From an uncultured Selenomonadales bacterium (GTDB lineage Bacteria; Bacillota; Negativicutes; Acidaminococcales; Acidaminococcaceae), in NCBI GenBank assembly GCA_900315345.1, contig OMYP01000011.1:1-64000 (forward strand): a stretch of 64,000 nucleotides of DNA. The letters are read 5' to 3'. Positions 43,627 to 53,270 of the stretch are shown one piece after another; within the stretch, counting starts at the first letter, position 1; each line of letters opens with the position of its first letter. A model generated the notes under the pieces. It saw only the letters and a program-made list of their open reading frames with translations. It did not search any database and was not told the origin of the DNA. The position numbers and the translations under genes are program-made.

Positions 43627-45390
43627 TTAAACCGTAATGGTTATAGTATTGAACCCGTGGTAACTGCGATACAGATACTGGCGGGCATGGCTTTTCACCA
43701 CATGAAGGCTCAGTGCCCTTACATCAATTTCCTCATCCCGTTCCGACCGGTCTGTCACTTTTTCCTGGGAAAGGTTAAAGGGATCGAATTTCTGGGCATT
43801 GTCCCGCAGGTGGATCTTGAAGGTCCCGTCTTCCTGGGCAATGAGGGTCAGCTGGGTCAGCACCGGTTCGTCGCCCTTCCGGCTGCCGGCCCGTTCGTTC
43901 ATTACGCCGCAGATTTCCTCCATGGCCAAACGGATGGTATTGCGGGCATGATCATCGGCTCCCCAGCTTGCCGCGAAGTTTTCCGCTTCATCCAACTGGG
44001 CAGCCACATCCTCAACCTTTCCTAAAAATGAAGCGTTGTAGACCCGGGCCGGGTCGATGGTATGCCGTTCACCTTTACTGCGTTTATAAAAATAAAGTAT
44101 GATCAACGTAACAATTTCTGCCAGGGGATACACCAGCCAGAAAAAGTAAAATCCATACTGGGACAGCAGGAAAGCCAGAGGCAGGCTGGCGCCCAGACGG
44201 CGCATAAATACTACCAGAAAGGCCCCCGTTTCATCTTCCTCCGACTGCAAATAATTCTGCAACAGCAGGGCCACTCCCATAAAGATGGTCCCGATACAGA
44301 AGATCCGGGCCGCATAATAGGCCATGCCCGCATCTGATACGTCTTCCAGGCCGAACAGCAAATCCAGTATTTGGGGATAGATTACCACCAGCACCGTTCC
44401 CAGAACGCCCCATACAAAGGAATACAGCAGAGCGTACTTGAATACCCGATGCAGCTCCCCGGTATTGCATTCAGCAAAGAATGTGGAAAACAGCGGTTGG
44501 GACGTTTTCCCTATAAATTCAAACAGGAAGATAAAGAGCACCGATAAGTTTTCAATAATGCTGAAGACTGCGACCCCTTCTGTCCCGGACATATCGGCCA
44601 GCATGTGGATAGCAATCAGGGAGAATACGGCGTCAAACACATACTCGAAAGAAGTGGCAAAGCCCAGGCGCAGAGGCTTGACAGCCTCGTTAAAGGCGCA
44701 GGTGCGGCGCTGGAAGCTCAGGTTCCCGTCTTTACGCAACATAATGTACCCAAGCGAGATCAGAACGGCAGCAGCATTTGAGAAGAAAAAGCCGAAACTG
44801 CAACCGGCAATACCCCAGTTAAAATGGAACAGCAGCAGGTAACTGATGATAAGGTTCACGACCCCGCTGGCAGTCTGTATGGAAGTGGACAGGGTATCCG
44901 CATCGTCGTTGCGCATGTACGCCGTAAGAACTTCCATTAAAATTTCGAAAGGAATACCCAGCAGGATGTAAAACAGGTAACTCTTTGCCATCTGGAAAAC
45001 CACACCGTCTTCCGGGGTGGTTCCCAGAAAATACAGGACCTGGTCTTCAAACAGGAGGCCTCCTGCGGTTATGACAAACCCGGCCACGGCAGCCAGTCGC
45101 AGGAAAAAGTTAAAAACGCCTAAAGCATCCTCCTTCTTCCCCTCGTGCATCAGGTTACTATACACGATGGCGCCTCCCATGGACAGGCCAAACACAAAAA
45201 AGGTGGCCAGAAGGAAGAGAGGCGAAATGAAACCGATGGCAGCCAGACCGTCCATGCCGATGCCATGACCAACCAGAATCGTGTCGCCGATTTCTGCCAA
45301 AGCTAGGCCTACTGCAGCGAAAGGAGCCGGAAGCACCGCCCTCATAAACATCTTACGGGTAAAATAGGCATGATCTATGGCCTTTTCCAA
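43627..45390 (-). CDS. MATE exporter fused to an RsbW-like HATPase domain
   Basis: 587 residues. Residues 1 to about 445 form a MATE transporter (N-terminal PAPFAAVGLALAEIGDT; repeat region MRNDDADTLSTS). Residues about 455-587 resemble the anti-sigma/HATPase_c_2 domain of RsbW and SpoIIAB: a helix RLAMEEICGV in the N-box position, a DNAQKFDPF G1-like loop and a final RALSLHVV where the G2 box should be. Key residues are altered: Val stands where the N-box Asn is expected, and the Gly residues of G1 and G2 are Ala or Ser, so ATP binding may be lost. It is the last gene of the cluster with an NRPS, a STAS fusion and a PP2C phosphatase. A likely role is regulated export of the peptide product. 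Confidence 0.82.
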   Translation of the reverse strand: MEKAIDHAYFTRKMFMRAVLPAPFAAVGLALAEIGDTILVGHGIGMDGLAAIGFISPLFLLATFFVFGLSMGGAIVYSNLMHEGKKEDALGVFNFFLRLAAVAGFVITAGGLLFEDQVLYFLGTTPEDGVVFQMAKSYLFYILLGIPFEILMEVLTAYMRNDDADTLSTSIQTASGVVNLIISYLLLFHFNWGIAGCSFGFFFSNAAAVLISLGYIMLRKDGNLSFQRRTCAFNEAVKPLRLGFATSFEYVFDAVFSLIAIHMLADMSGTEGVAVFSIIENLSVLFIFLFEFIGKTSQPLFSTFFAECNTGELHRVFKYALLYSFVWGVLGTVLVVIYPQILDLLFGLEDVSDAGMAYYAARIFCIGTIFMGVALLLQNYLQSEEDETGAFLVVFMRRLGASLPLAFLLSQYGFYFFWLVYPLAEIVTLIILYFYKRSKGERHTIDPARVYNASFLGKVEDVAAQLDEAENFAASWGADDHARNTIRLAMEEICGVMNERAGSRKGDEPVLTQLTLIAQEDGTFKIHLRDNAQKFDPFNLSQEKVTDRSERDEEIDVRALSLHVVKSHARQYLYRSYHGFNTITITV

Positions 45391-45527
45391 GAAGAATCCC
45401 TCTTTTCCTAAAAAATCCTAAAACAAAAATAATAATAATATAAAGAACGCTGGTCAATTTGAATGTACACTTGGCTGCTCTTCTTTTTCTGTCAGCACTT
45501 CACGAAAACTGTCTGTAATTAGATTTT

Positions 45528-48500
45528 CTATTTATTCTCCGCCAGCTTTTTAACAATTTCTCCCACGGTTTTCCCGGCAGCCATGGAGTGGATGGCCAGG
45601 GCGTAGTCAGACAGGAAACGATTTATGAAATCTTCGCTGTATTCCAGCGTGTTATAGGTCAGGTTCACATAAAAATCATCCTTGCGGCGATGGAGGAAGA
45701 ATTCAAACACTTCTTCTTCAAAGTCTTCGATTTCTTCATAGCGGGCCTTGCCGCCACAGAAATCGAATTCACCGTCAATGTCTTCCCCCTGATAGGAGAA
45801 AGCCGCAATCAGAGGCACCGCATCCCCTTCATAAAGAGCATGGCGACGGCACAGCATAATATTTTCCTGAGTCTCTTTCACAAACCGGGCTGCAGTCATG
45901 TCATCCTGCCAGCGGACACACAGGGGGTAATGCCTGTAAATGGCCCCCATAGTGCGTTCATACCGAATATCGTCACGGCCATTGTAAATGGTGAGGACTG
46001 CCGCTGCCTTTTCCCCGTTTGCCAGACTCTGGAGCAGGCCGAAAGCCGCGGCCAGAATGGTTCCGTCCGTAACGCCCTGGGCCTTGGTAAAGGCATCCAC
46101 TGCCGCCAGATCAATATGCAGGGGCACCGTTTTATCAACGGTTTTATTTTCTTCTTTCGGATCCAGATCCCCGGGCAGTTCCCCGGCCCGTTCCGTAAAG
46201 GAACGGATAAAATCCTGATTCCACTGCTGTTCTTTCTGATACTCCGGCGTGCCTGTAACGTCCTCTATGTCGTCATAATAATCAAGGATACTATACTCTT
46301 CCGGCTTCAGTGTTTCACCTAAGTACGCTCCATTTACATCTTCCAGGAAGATATTAATGGAGTCCCCGTCGATAATGGGATGCAGGAAGTCAAAATAGAA
46401 CTCTTTGCTTTCGCTTCCATCCGTTTCTTTTATTACAAAAAGACGCATGCTGAACATACGGGTTTCCGGACGGTTCATGGATTGCCGCAGCTTCGGTTTC
46501 AGTCCTTCGTATTCCTCACGCGTCACTTTTTCCACTACAGGCTTCAGGTTCGCAAGATCCCCGCTCTTCCAGCGAAGAGTTCCGTCTTTTGCAGCAGTCA
46601 GTCTGGCGTCCACTGCAGGATGGGCCAGCAGCGTTTTTTCCACGGCACCTGCCAGTCGTTCCATGTCCGTTTCCGGCGCCAGGAATACGGTAGCGTCGCA
46701 GTGAAGCCCATAGCCTTCTTCCAGTTCGTTGCCCCATTCATAGTGGAGTTCCTGAAGAGGGCCAAAGAAATGAGTATCACGTTTTATCGTTTTTAATGCA
46801 GTCTTATCATCCCGAAGAGCAAGGAGCTTCGCAATCCCGGCGGGGGTCTTGCCTTCATAGACAAGGTTGAAGTTCAGCTTCAGATCCCGGCATTCCGCAA
46901 GGAGACGAACCACACTAAGGCTGTCACCGCCAGCTTCAAAGAAATCTTCTTCCGCGCTGACCCGTTCCATGCCCAGAGCCGCGGCAAATCCTTTTGCCAG
47001 CAGGGCTTCCGTATCATTTTTCGGCGCCACGTACGGGGTTTCACTGACATATACTTCCGGCTTTGGCAACGCTTTCCGGTTCAGTTTCCCGTTCTGGTTC
47101 CGGGGAATGGCGTCCAGCTGGACAATAGCCGCCGGTACCATATAAGGGGGTTTCCTTTCCCGGATAAAGGCTGCCAGAGCTTCCCGGTCAATGGGTTCGT
47201 CCGAAACCACATAGGCAGCGATAAATTTGCCTCCTGCCGGATTGTCGCAGGCAACCACTGCTGCGTTTTTCACGGCAGGGAAATCGTGGACGACCCCTTC
47301 CACTTCCGCCAGCTCAACACGGAAGCCACGGATCTTCACCAGACCGTCCCGCCGTCCCACAAATTCAATGTTTCCATCCAGGCGATAGCGGGCGATGTCC
47401 CCCGTCCGGTATGCCGTTTCGTAATCAGGCTTCTTTGAGAAGGGGTTCGGCACAAAAGCCTCGGCGGTCTTCTCCGGACGGTTCAGGTAGCCCCCAGCCA
47501 CCTGGATACCGGCGACCCACAGCTCGCCCAAAGCCCCGGGGGGAACCCGGCGGCCTGCATTATCCACAATATAGATATCCGTATTGTCCATAGGAATGCC
47601 AATGGGGATATCCGGTTCATACTCTGTCATACTGTAGCAGGTGATGGATACCGTTGCCTCCGTAGGTCCGTATTCATTGGCCACAATATAAGGATGAACC
47701 GGCTTGAAAGGCACCAGGGTCTCGCCCCCGACCACGATATATTTTAATTCAGGACAGTCCATGGACAGGGCAAACTGCCGCCCTACCTGGCTGGGCAGGT
47801 CCGCAATATAGACATGATGTTTCTTTATAATTTCTGCCAAAGCCGGCAGGTCCAGTTTCTTTTCTTCCGGAATCACAACTATGCCGGCTCCTACTGTCAG
47901 TGCCGGATACATATCCGCCAGAGAGCCGTCAAATCCATAGCTGTTGTAACAGGTTACACGGTGCTTCGCCGTAGGTGAAAAGTAACGGCGATACCAGGCC
48001 GCATAGGCCACGATATTTTTCTGCAGCAACCGCACCCCTTTAGGCACCCCGGTGGTACCGGAAGTATAAATCAGCATAAACAAATCGTCCTGAAGAGGCA
48101 CTGCAATTTTCTCCAAAGCAGCTTTCTCCGGCAATTCCAGAGACTGGATTTCTGATATGCGAAGCACCTTGCCGTCAAACTCCGGGAAATTCCCCAGCCG
48201 GGACAACAGTTCATCGGCGATAATAATCAACCTGGCGCCGGCATCTTTCACCATAAAGGATAACCGCTCATCAGGATAGTTGGGATCCAGCGGTTCGTAA
48301 GCGCAACCAGCCCGCATTACGCCCAGAGATGCGATTACCATATATTCAGAACGGGGAATGAAGACTGCTACGGTATCCCCCCGTCCCAGGCCCTGCCTTG
48401 CGATATAACCGGCCAGCCGGGAAGCCAGATCTTTCACCTGGGCATAGGTATAGGAGCGTTCTTCGTAAATCACCGCCGTATTATCCGGATACTCAGCAGC

Positions 48501-49166
48501 CCGTTCCCAGAACTGTTCTACAATGGTTTTGGACTGGTCGTATGCATGGACGTTATCGTTAAAGCTTTCCAGTGTCTCCATGGTCTCTGCCGCGGTAACC
48601 TGCACATCCCCCAAGGTTTTTGCCACCGGCAGGCTCCGCAGAATTTCACGCAGGGAAAGGGCCATCACCCGGATAAAAGGTTCTGTATATAACGAATCCA
48701 GATAGGAAATTTCAAGTTTCCCAGGTACCGCGCTGAAAGAAATCCCAAAGCCATCCTTCTGTTCAGCCGGGATCTCTACGCCGGCAGAAAAGGCAACGCC
48801 CCGGCCCGCTTCTGTTCCCAAAAGCTCCCAGGCCTCTTTGTCTTCCCACGTATAGGAAGCGCCGGTTTCCAACATGACGCATACCGCTTCTTTCAGCGCA
48901 GCCGGTTCCATATCCAGCTTCCATTCCTGACGCAACGGCTGCCATCCTGCTCCGTTCCATACAAGGAAACCCGCTTCCGTTAAGCCGCCGTATTCTCCCA
49001 GTAGCAGTAATACCCCTGCCGCCAGCTCTTCAGCTTTCGAACCGGTATCTGCAGGAATCGAAAACGTGGCCCACGCCCCTCCGGAAACCTCCCGTCTTTC
49101 CGGAACCGGAAGGCAGTCCGGCATTTCTGATCCAAAATAGGTTGTGCACCATTCTGTTTTATTCAT
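45528..49166 (-). CDS. Nonribosomal peptide synthetase (partial C - A - PCP - C)
   Basis: 1212 residues. Residues 1-200 look like the C-terminal half of a condensation domain. An adenylation domain spans about 215-700 (YTSGTTGVPKG, NEYGPTEATV, RTGDIARY, and the final NGKLNRKAL lysine). A carrier domain follows at 715-785 with the phosphopantetheine Ser749 in GGDSL. A full condensation domain spans about 800-1212, where LHPIIDG keeps the second (catalytic) His of HHxxxDG at 929. By hand alignment the substrate pocket reads D-G-A-D-V-G-E-V-S-K, nearest to codes for basic amino acids. No thioesterase is present. The ATG at 49166 follows AAAGG. The partner condensation domain is in the upstream STAS fusion gene. 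Confidence 0.88.
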   Translation of the reverse strand: MNKTEWCTTYFGSEMPDCLPVPERREVSGGAWATFSIPADTGSKAEELAAGVLLLLGEYGGLTEAGFLVWNGAGWQPLRQEWKLDMEPAALKEAVCVMLETGASYTWEDKEAWELLGTEAGRGVAFSAGVEIPAEQKDGFGISFSAVPGKLEISYLDSLYTEPFIRVMALSLREILRSLPVAKTLGDVQVTAAETMETLESFNDNVHAYDQSKTIVEQFWERAAEYPDNTAVIYEERSYTYAQVKDLASRLAGYIARQGLGRGDTVAVFIPRSEYMVIASLGVMRAGCAYEPLDPNYPDERLSFMVKDAGARLIIIADELLSRLGNFPEFDGKVLRISEIQSLELPEKAALEKIAVPLQDDLFMLIYTSGTTGVPKGVRLLQKNIVAYAAWYRRYFSPTAKHRVTCYNSYGFDGSLADMYPALTVGAGIVVIPEEKKLDLPALAEIIKKHHVYIADLPSQVGRQFALSMDCPELKYIVVGGETLVPFKPVHPYIVANEYGPTEATVSITCYSMTEYEPDIPIGIPMDNTDIYIVDNAGRRVPPGALGELWVAGIQVAGGYLNRPEKTAEAFVPNPFSKKPDYETAYRTGDIARYRLDGNIEFVGRRDGLVKIRGFRVELAEVEGVVHDFPAVKNAAVVACDNPAGGKFIAAYVVSDEPIDREALAAFIRERKPPYMVPAAIVQLDAIPRNQNGKLNRKALPKPEVYVSETPYVAPKNDTEALLAKGFAAALGMERVSAEEDFFEAGGDSLSVVRLLAECRDLKLNFNLVYEGKTPAGIAKLLALRDDKTALKTIKRDTHFFGPLQELHYEWGNELEEGYGLHCDATVFLAPETDMERLAGAVEKTLLAHPAVDARLTAAKDGTLRWKSGDLANLKPVVEKVTREEYEGLKPKLRQSMNRPETRMFSMRLFVIKETDGSESKEFYFDFLHPIIDGDSINIFLEDVNGAYLGETLKPEEYSILDYYDDIEDVTGTPEYQKEQQWNQDFIRSFTERAGELPGDLDPKEENKTVDKTVPLHIDLAAVDAFTKAQGVTDGTILAAAFGLLQSLANGEKAAAVLTIYNGRDDIRYERTMGAIYRHYPLCVRWQDDMTAARFVKETQENIMLCRRHALYEGDAVPLIAAFSYQGEDIDGEFDFCGGKARYEEIEDFEEEVFEFFLHRRKDDFYVNLTYNTLEYSEDFINRFLSDYALAIHSMAAGKTVGEIVKKLAENK

Positions 49167-49308
49167 AATTACAAAACCTTTCTTAATCCGAGATATAATA
49201 TCTTTTACAAAAATCGTTACGCAGCCGTCTGCAACAGCCACCGCTTTTGGATTGCCTCATTTCCTATCCCGGGGTAATCCTGCCATTGACTCATATTGCG
49301 GCAGCAAC

Positions 49309-50904
49309 TTATTGCAGCAGCGACGTCACTTCACAGCTTTCATCCATCAACGCCTTAACCATCGACTCCATAACAGCGGCAAAATTCTGCATGGCTTTTT
49401 CCGAATACCTGTGGTTATCGTAGTCCAGCACTAGGGAATAGGTACCGTCATCATGGGAGTTCATTTCTATATCCAGAGAATTTTCCGCCGCTGAAATTTC
49501 ATTGGCAGGCATCTCCACAATGAAGCAATCCTTACCATCTAACGACATTTCACCCCGCCGACCCATGGTCCCTTTCTGGAGAATAAAGCTGGCGCAGCCG
49601 TCCCCTAATGCTTCTTCGTAGATCAGGTCCAGGCTCTTGCGGTATTTCATTCCCTCTTTCACCTGAGCCTCCAGTTGCCGTAAAAAGTCACCGGCGGTGA
49701 TGGGCTCGGTGAAATCCCAGCGGGCCGGGAACTGATCCAGCATCAGGCCCATAAGGCGGCGCTCCGACGAATTGATGCGGCCGTTGTGGATCCAGCCCAG
49801 GATGGCTTCCTTCCGCCCTGTGGCCTTTGCCAGGGCCAGCAAAGAAGCCCCCAGGAAGAATGTGTTTTCATTGAAGTCCTTGCCCCGGAAGAACATCTTC
49901 TCAAATTCCGGAAAGGGAACCTCGATCTCATGCTCCGGCGTGAGGCTTTCCCCGTCCAGATCCGCCGGGGGAAGGTGTTTCTCCTCATCAAAATCCGACA
50001 GCATCTTCCGCCAGTAGGTATGCCCTTCCTCCAATTCATCGGGCGGAATCTGGGATTCTTCCCTTATATATGCCGCATAGCTGGAGGAATGGTATTTTGT
50101 CTTTGCCGCGTCCTGTTGCCCGGCATCATGGTACCGCTTCGCCAGTTCCCGCCAGAACAGCATAGCAATGGCCGTGCCGTCCATAATTGCATGGTAAAAG
50201 TCCACATACAGGTATTTTCCCGTAGCCGTCTGCATAATGTAGAGCCGGTACAGGGGGTGGTTAATCAGTTCATAGGGCTGCTTTACTTCCTGCTTCCGCT
50301 GTACAAAGGCTTCGTCTGACATAATTTCCACCCGGGCTTTTTCCAGTTCCCCGTCAAAGCGCTGGCAAATATCGCCGGTTTCCGGATGGATCACCAGGCG
50401 GCAACGGAAAACATCATGATTGGCCAGGACGCCGTTTGCCGCCCCGGCCAGACGCTCCAGATCAATGGAGGGATCCAGTTCTATCAAAGCGCCGGTGTTC
50501 ATCATCGTAGACCGGGCCATGAGGAAATGGGTATCCACCATCCACCGCTGCACCGGACGCAAAGGATAAAAGGCGGTTTCCTCTCCTTCGTTTTCCCGCT
50601 GCACGATGGTGAGCAGGCTGTCAAAATGGGTTGTGCGGAAAACGCTCATCACGTCCTCTGTAGGATAGAGAATTTTAAGCTCCGCGCCCTGCCGCATCAG
50701 GTTTTTCTTGGCCATAAACAAAGAACGAAGCCCGGCAGAAGAAATATATTCCACCTGCGAAAAATCCAGCAAGACCTGTTTCATGCCCTTTGCCTGTTCC
50801 GCAATTGCCTTATCCAGTTCCGCTGTCTCCAGAATACTGATTTTACCGTTCAGTTCCAGGGTAAGGGCCGTTCCCTCTGCCCTGGGGTTGATCTGTAATG
50901 CCAT
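49309..50904 (-). CDS. STAS domain fused to an NRPS condensation domain
   Basis: 531 residues. Residues 1 to about 105 are an anti-sigma-antagonist-type STAS domain (as in SpoIIAA and RsbV). The conserved phospho-acceptor region is VEYISSAGLRSL; Ser56 aligns with SpoIIAA Ser58. From about 113 to 531 it is a condensation domain beginning YPLRPVQRW, with YHAIMDG (catalytic His238, first His replaced by Tyr). This joins a signalling switch directly to a peptide-bond-forming domain. Start: ATG at 50904 with GAGGG; GTG at 50919 is possible. Flanked by the PP2C phosphatase gene (47 nt upstream) and the A-PCP-C synthetase. Confidence 0.87.
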   Translation of the reverse strand: MALQINPRAEGTALTLELNGKISILETAELDKAIAEQAKGMKQVLLDFSQVEYISSAGLRSLFMAKKNLMRQGAELKILYPTEDVMSVFRTTHFDSLLTIVQRENEGEETAFYPLRPVQRWMVDTHFLMARSTMMNTGALIELDPSIDLERLAGAANGVLANHDVFRCRLVIHPETGDICQRFDGELEKARVEIMSDEAFVQRKQEVKQPYELINHPLYRLYIMQTATGKYLYVDFYHAIMDGTAIAMLFWRELAKRYHDAGQQDAAKTKYHSSSYAAYIREESQIPPDELEEGHTYWRKMLSDFDEEKHLPPADLDGESLTPEHEIEVPFPEFEKMFFRGKDFNENTFFLGASLLALAKATGRKEAILGWIHNGRINSSERRLMGLMLDQFPARWDFTEPITAGDFLRQLEAQVKEGMKYRKSLDLIYEEALGDGCASFILQKGTMGRRGEMSLDGKDCFIVEMPANEISAAENSLDIEMNSHDDGTYSLVLDYDNHRYSEKAMQNFAAVMESMVKALMDESCEVTSLLQ

Positions 50905-50951
50905 TTGGCTTGCCCTCACTTTCAGTAATTTATAATTATTTATCCCAATAT

Positions 50952-53108
50952 TTATCCCAAATACCGCAATCCAACCATAGTTATATCATCGGACTGCTCC
51001 GCCGTTCCGGCGAAGGCGCCTACATCCTTCCGGACTGTTTCCAGGATTTCCCGCACCGCAACCGCGCCGCCGATCCGGTCCAGGCTCTCTTTAAGTCGTC
51101 CTTCGGAATACAGCTGGCCGGCCGGATCCATCGCCTCAGTTACGCCGTCCGTATACAGGAACAGCATATCCCCGGGAGCGAGTTTCAGCCGTTCTTCACG
51201 GTACGAAGTTTCCTCGTCAATGCCCAGGACCACCCCTCCGCTTTTCATCGGCAGGTACACAAAACGATCCGTTGCCTTATAAAACGCCAGAGGCGGATTA
51301 TGCCCGCAGTTCACAAAGTTCATTATGCCGGTCTTTAGATCCAGCACTCCCACAAAAGCAGTGACAAATAACATTTCTTCGTTATTTGAGCAAATCTGCC
51401 GGTTTGCTTTCTCCACCAAACCGGCTATGTTGGTTTTCCCATCTACATACATTAAGGCGCTTTTCAGAATCGTTTTGGAAATGGCCATAAAGAGGGCTGC
51501 CGGGACTCCTTTTCCGGAAACGTCGGCAATAGTAATTCCAAGCCGGCGTTCATCCAGCATATAGAAGTCATAAAAATCACCGCCCACTTCTTTTGCCGGA
51601 TCCATGGACGCAAACAGTTCAAAACGGGAGTTCCCCACAAAATCCGGTTCCAGATGTGGAAGCATCCCCTTTTGGATGTTGGTGGCCACAGAAAGCTCTG
51701 TGGCAATTCGTTCTTTTTCCGCCGTGACTTTTGAAAGATTCGAAATATAGGTTTTCAGGTCCGCGCTCATGTTATTCACACTGTCCGCCAGCTCTTCTAT
51801 TTCGTCCCCTGTTTTCACGTCCAGCGTTTTGTCCAGATCCCCCTGGGCAATCTGCTTCACGCCGTCCTGCAGTTCTAATATGGGTTTGACGAATCGTCTG
51901 GCTGCCCATGTACTGAAAGCAACCCCTCCTGCCAGCAGCAGCGCCATTACAGCAGCCATAGCGGTTCCGTATGAAGCAAGACTCCCCCTCATCTCTCCCC
52001 TGAAATTTTCCGTCCATTCGCGAATGCCCTTGGCTGCTTCCTTTGCAGGCGCCAGCGTGGCCTCTTTTTCTACCAGTGTACCAAAGCTCCAGCCCGTCTG
52101 TTTTATCGGTGCATAGGCCAGATAATATTCTGTTCCGTCAACAGAGACCACCTCAACTCCTGTCTTCCCGTCCACCATTGCCGATACAATCCGGGTAAAA
52201 GAGTTCTGTCCCGACTTACGAAGATCCCGGCCGTCCGGTGTAAAGGACAGGACGCCGTCCTTTTTGGAAGACGCAATAATCTCCCCGTTCCTGCCAATCA
52301 CAATAGATTGCTCACTGGCGCCTGTAACAGCTGTCGCCATGATTTCATCGTAAATTGCCCGGGCATCCATATCCATACCGATGACCCCTGCAAAACCCGC
52401 TGCGTCATAATACGGCGCAACGCAGGAAATACAGGGATTCCCTGTTTCGGTATCTATATACGTATCCGTAAATACAGGACCGGAAGCTTCTTTCCCCAGC
52501 TTATACCAAACCCTATCCCTTACATCATAAGAAGAACGATACGGCTCCTCTGTGAGAAAAGGTTTATTCTGGCTTTTCTTAACCCTGATGGTATATCCGT
52601 TTCGGGAACCCAAGAACACGATCGGATAATATTCGTTCATTTGTATAAAGGAGTCGGCGATTTTTGATTCAATATCAATTTCTTTCTGCAAAGCCGGGGA
52701 CACCCCCTGCCGTACAAGGGCCGGACTGTAATGAATATAAGGTTTGCCCGGAGGAACATCAGTGTACAACGCATTGGGAAGCGAATCTGCGCCGGATCCG
52801 ATTCCTTTCTTCAACAAATTATTCATATTATCTGCAAGATATTTGGTATCTTCCGCAGCTTCCACCATTTCGCGATTCATATCCTGCGCCCGGACCCGGG
52901 TAATTTCTTCCATATGTTTTTGGATTTGTTTTTCTACCAGTTCCTCTGCATATTCAGAAGCACTGGAACTCAGGGCATCTGCCTCTGAATTCAGAGTCTT
53001 ACTGGCATTGTACAGTCCAACTGTAAAGAACAGTGCCAGCAGCAGAAAGGTCAGCAGAATTCCGGAAAGAACCAGCAGTAAAACCTTTTTTCTTATGTCG
53101 AGCTTCAA
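50952..53108 (-). CDS. Membrane sensor PP2C (SpoIIE-type) phosphatase with Cache and HAMP domains
   Basis: 718 residues. Transmembrane helix at about 8-33; extracytoplasmic double-Cache sensor (about 35-375, with RDRVWYK and TYIDTETGNPCIS); second helix about 388-410; HAMP (about 408-462); then the SpoIIE/RsbU serine phosphatase domain to the end. Metal-binding motifs EVGGDFYDFY, ADVSGKGVPAALFM, NCGHNPP, LYTDGVTEA and SDDITM are intact. It should dephosphorylate a STAS-domain partner in response to a small extracellular ligand. First gene of the NRPS cluster; the STAS fusion is the next gene. Confidence 0.92.
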   Translation of the reverse strand: MKLDIRKKVLLLVLSGILLTFLLLALFFTVGLYNASKTLNSEADALSSSASEYAEELVEKQIQKHMEEITRVRAQDMNREMVEAAEDTKYLADNMNNLLKKGIGSGADSLPNALYTDVPPGKPYIHYSPALVRQGVSPALQKEIDIESKIADSFIQMNEYYPIVFLGSRNGYTIRVKKSQNKPFLTEEPYRSSYDVRDRVWYKLGKEASGPVFTDTYIDTETGNPCISCVAPYYDAAGFAGVIGMDMDARAIYDEIMATAVTGASEQSIVIGRNGEIIASSKKDGVLSFTPDGRDLRKSGQNSFTRIVSAMVDGKTGVEVVSVDGTEYYLAYAPIKQTGWSFGTLVEKEATLAPAKEAAKGIREWTENFRGEMRGSLASYGTAMAAVMALLLAGGVAFSTWAARRFVKPILELQDGVKQIAQGDLDKTLDVKTGDEIEELADSVNNMSADLKTYISNLSKVTAEKERIATELSVATNIQKGMLPHLEPDFVGNSRFELFASMDPAKEVGGDFYDFYMLDERRLGITIADVSGKGVPAALFMAISKTILKSALMYVDGKTNIAGLVEKANRQICSNNEEMLFVTAFVGVLDLKTGIMNFVNCGHNPPLAFYKATDRFVYLPMKSGGVVLGIDEETSYREERLKLAPGDMLFLYTDGVTEAMDPAGQLYSEGRLKESLDRIGGAVAVREILETVRKDVGAFAGTAEQSDDITMVGLRYLG

Positions 53109-53202
53109 CAGAAGTACCTCCGTCCGGACTATGCGTTAACAATAGCAAATTAAAAACTGATATGGTTTATCCGATTAAACAAAAATCATTCTTAATTATT
53201 TT

Positions 53203-53231
53203 ATTATAACAGGATGTAAAGAAAAAAAACA
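53203..53231 (-). promoter_or_regulatory. Candidate promoter of the PP2C/NRPS cluster
   Basis: Minus strand: -10 TATAAT (complement of 53203-53208) with a weak -35 TGTTTT (complement of 53226-53231) at 17 bp. About 90 nt of leader precede the phosphatase start. Confidence 0.5.
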
Positions 53232-53270
53232 TATTTATTTACGGAAAACGCCGAAAAAACTAAAATACCG

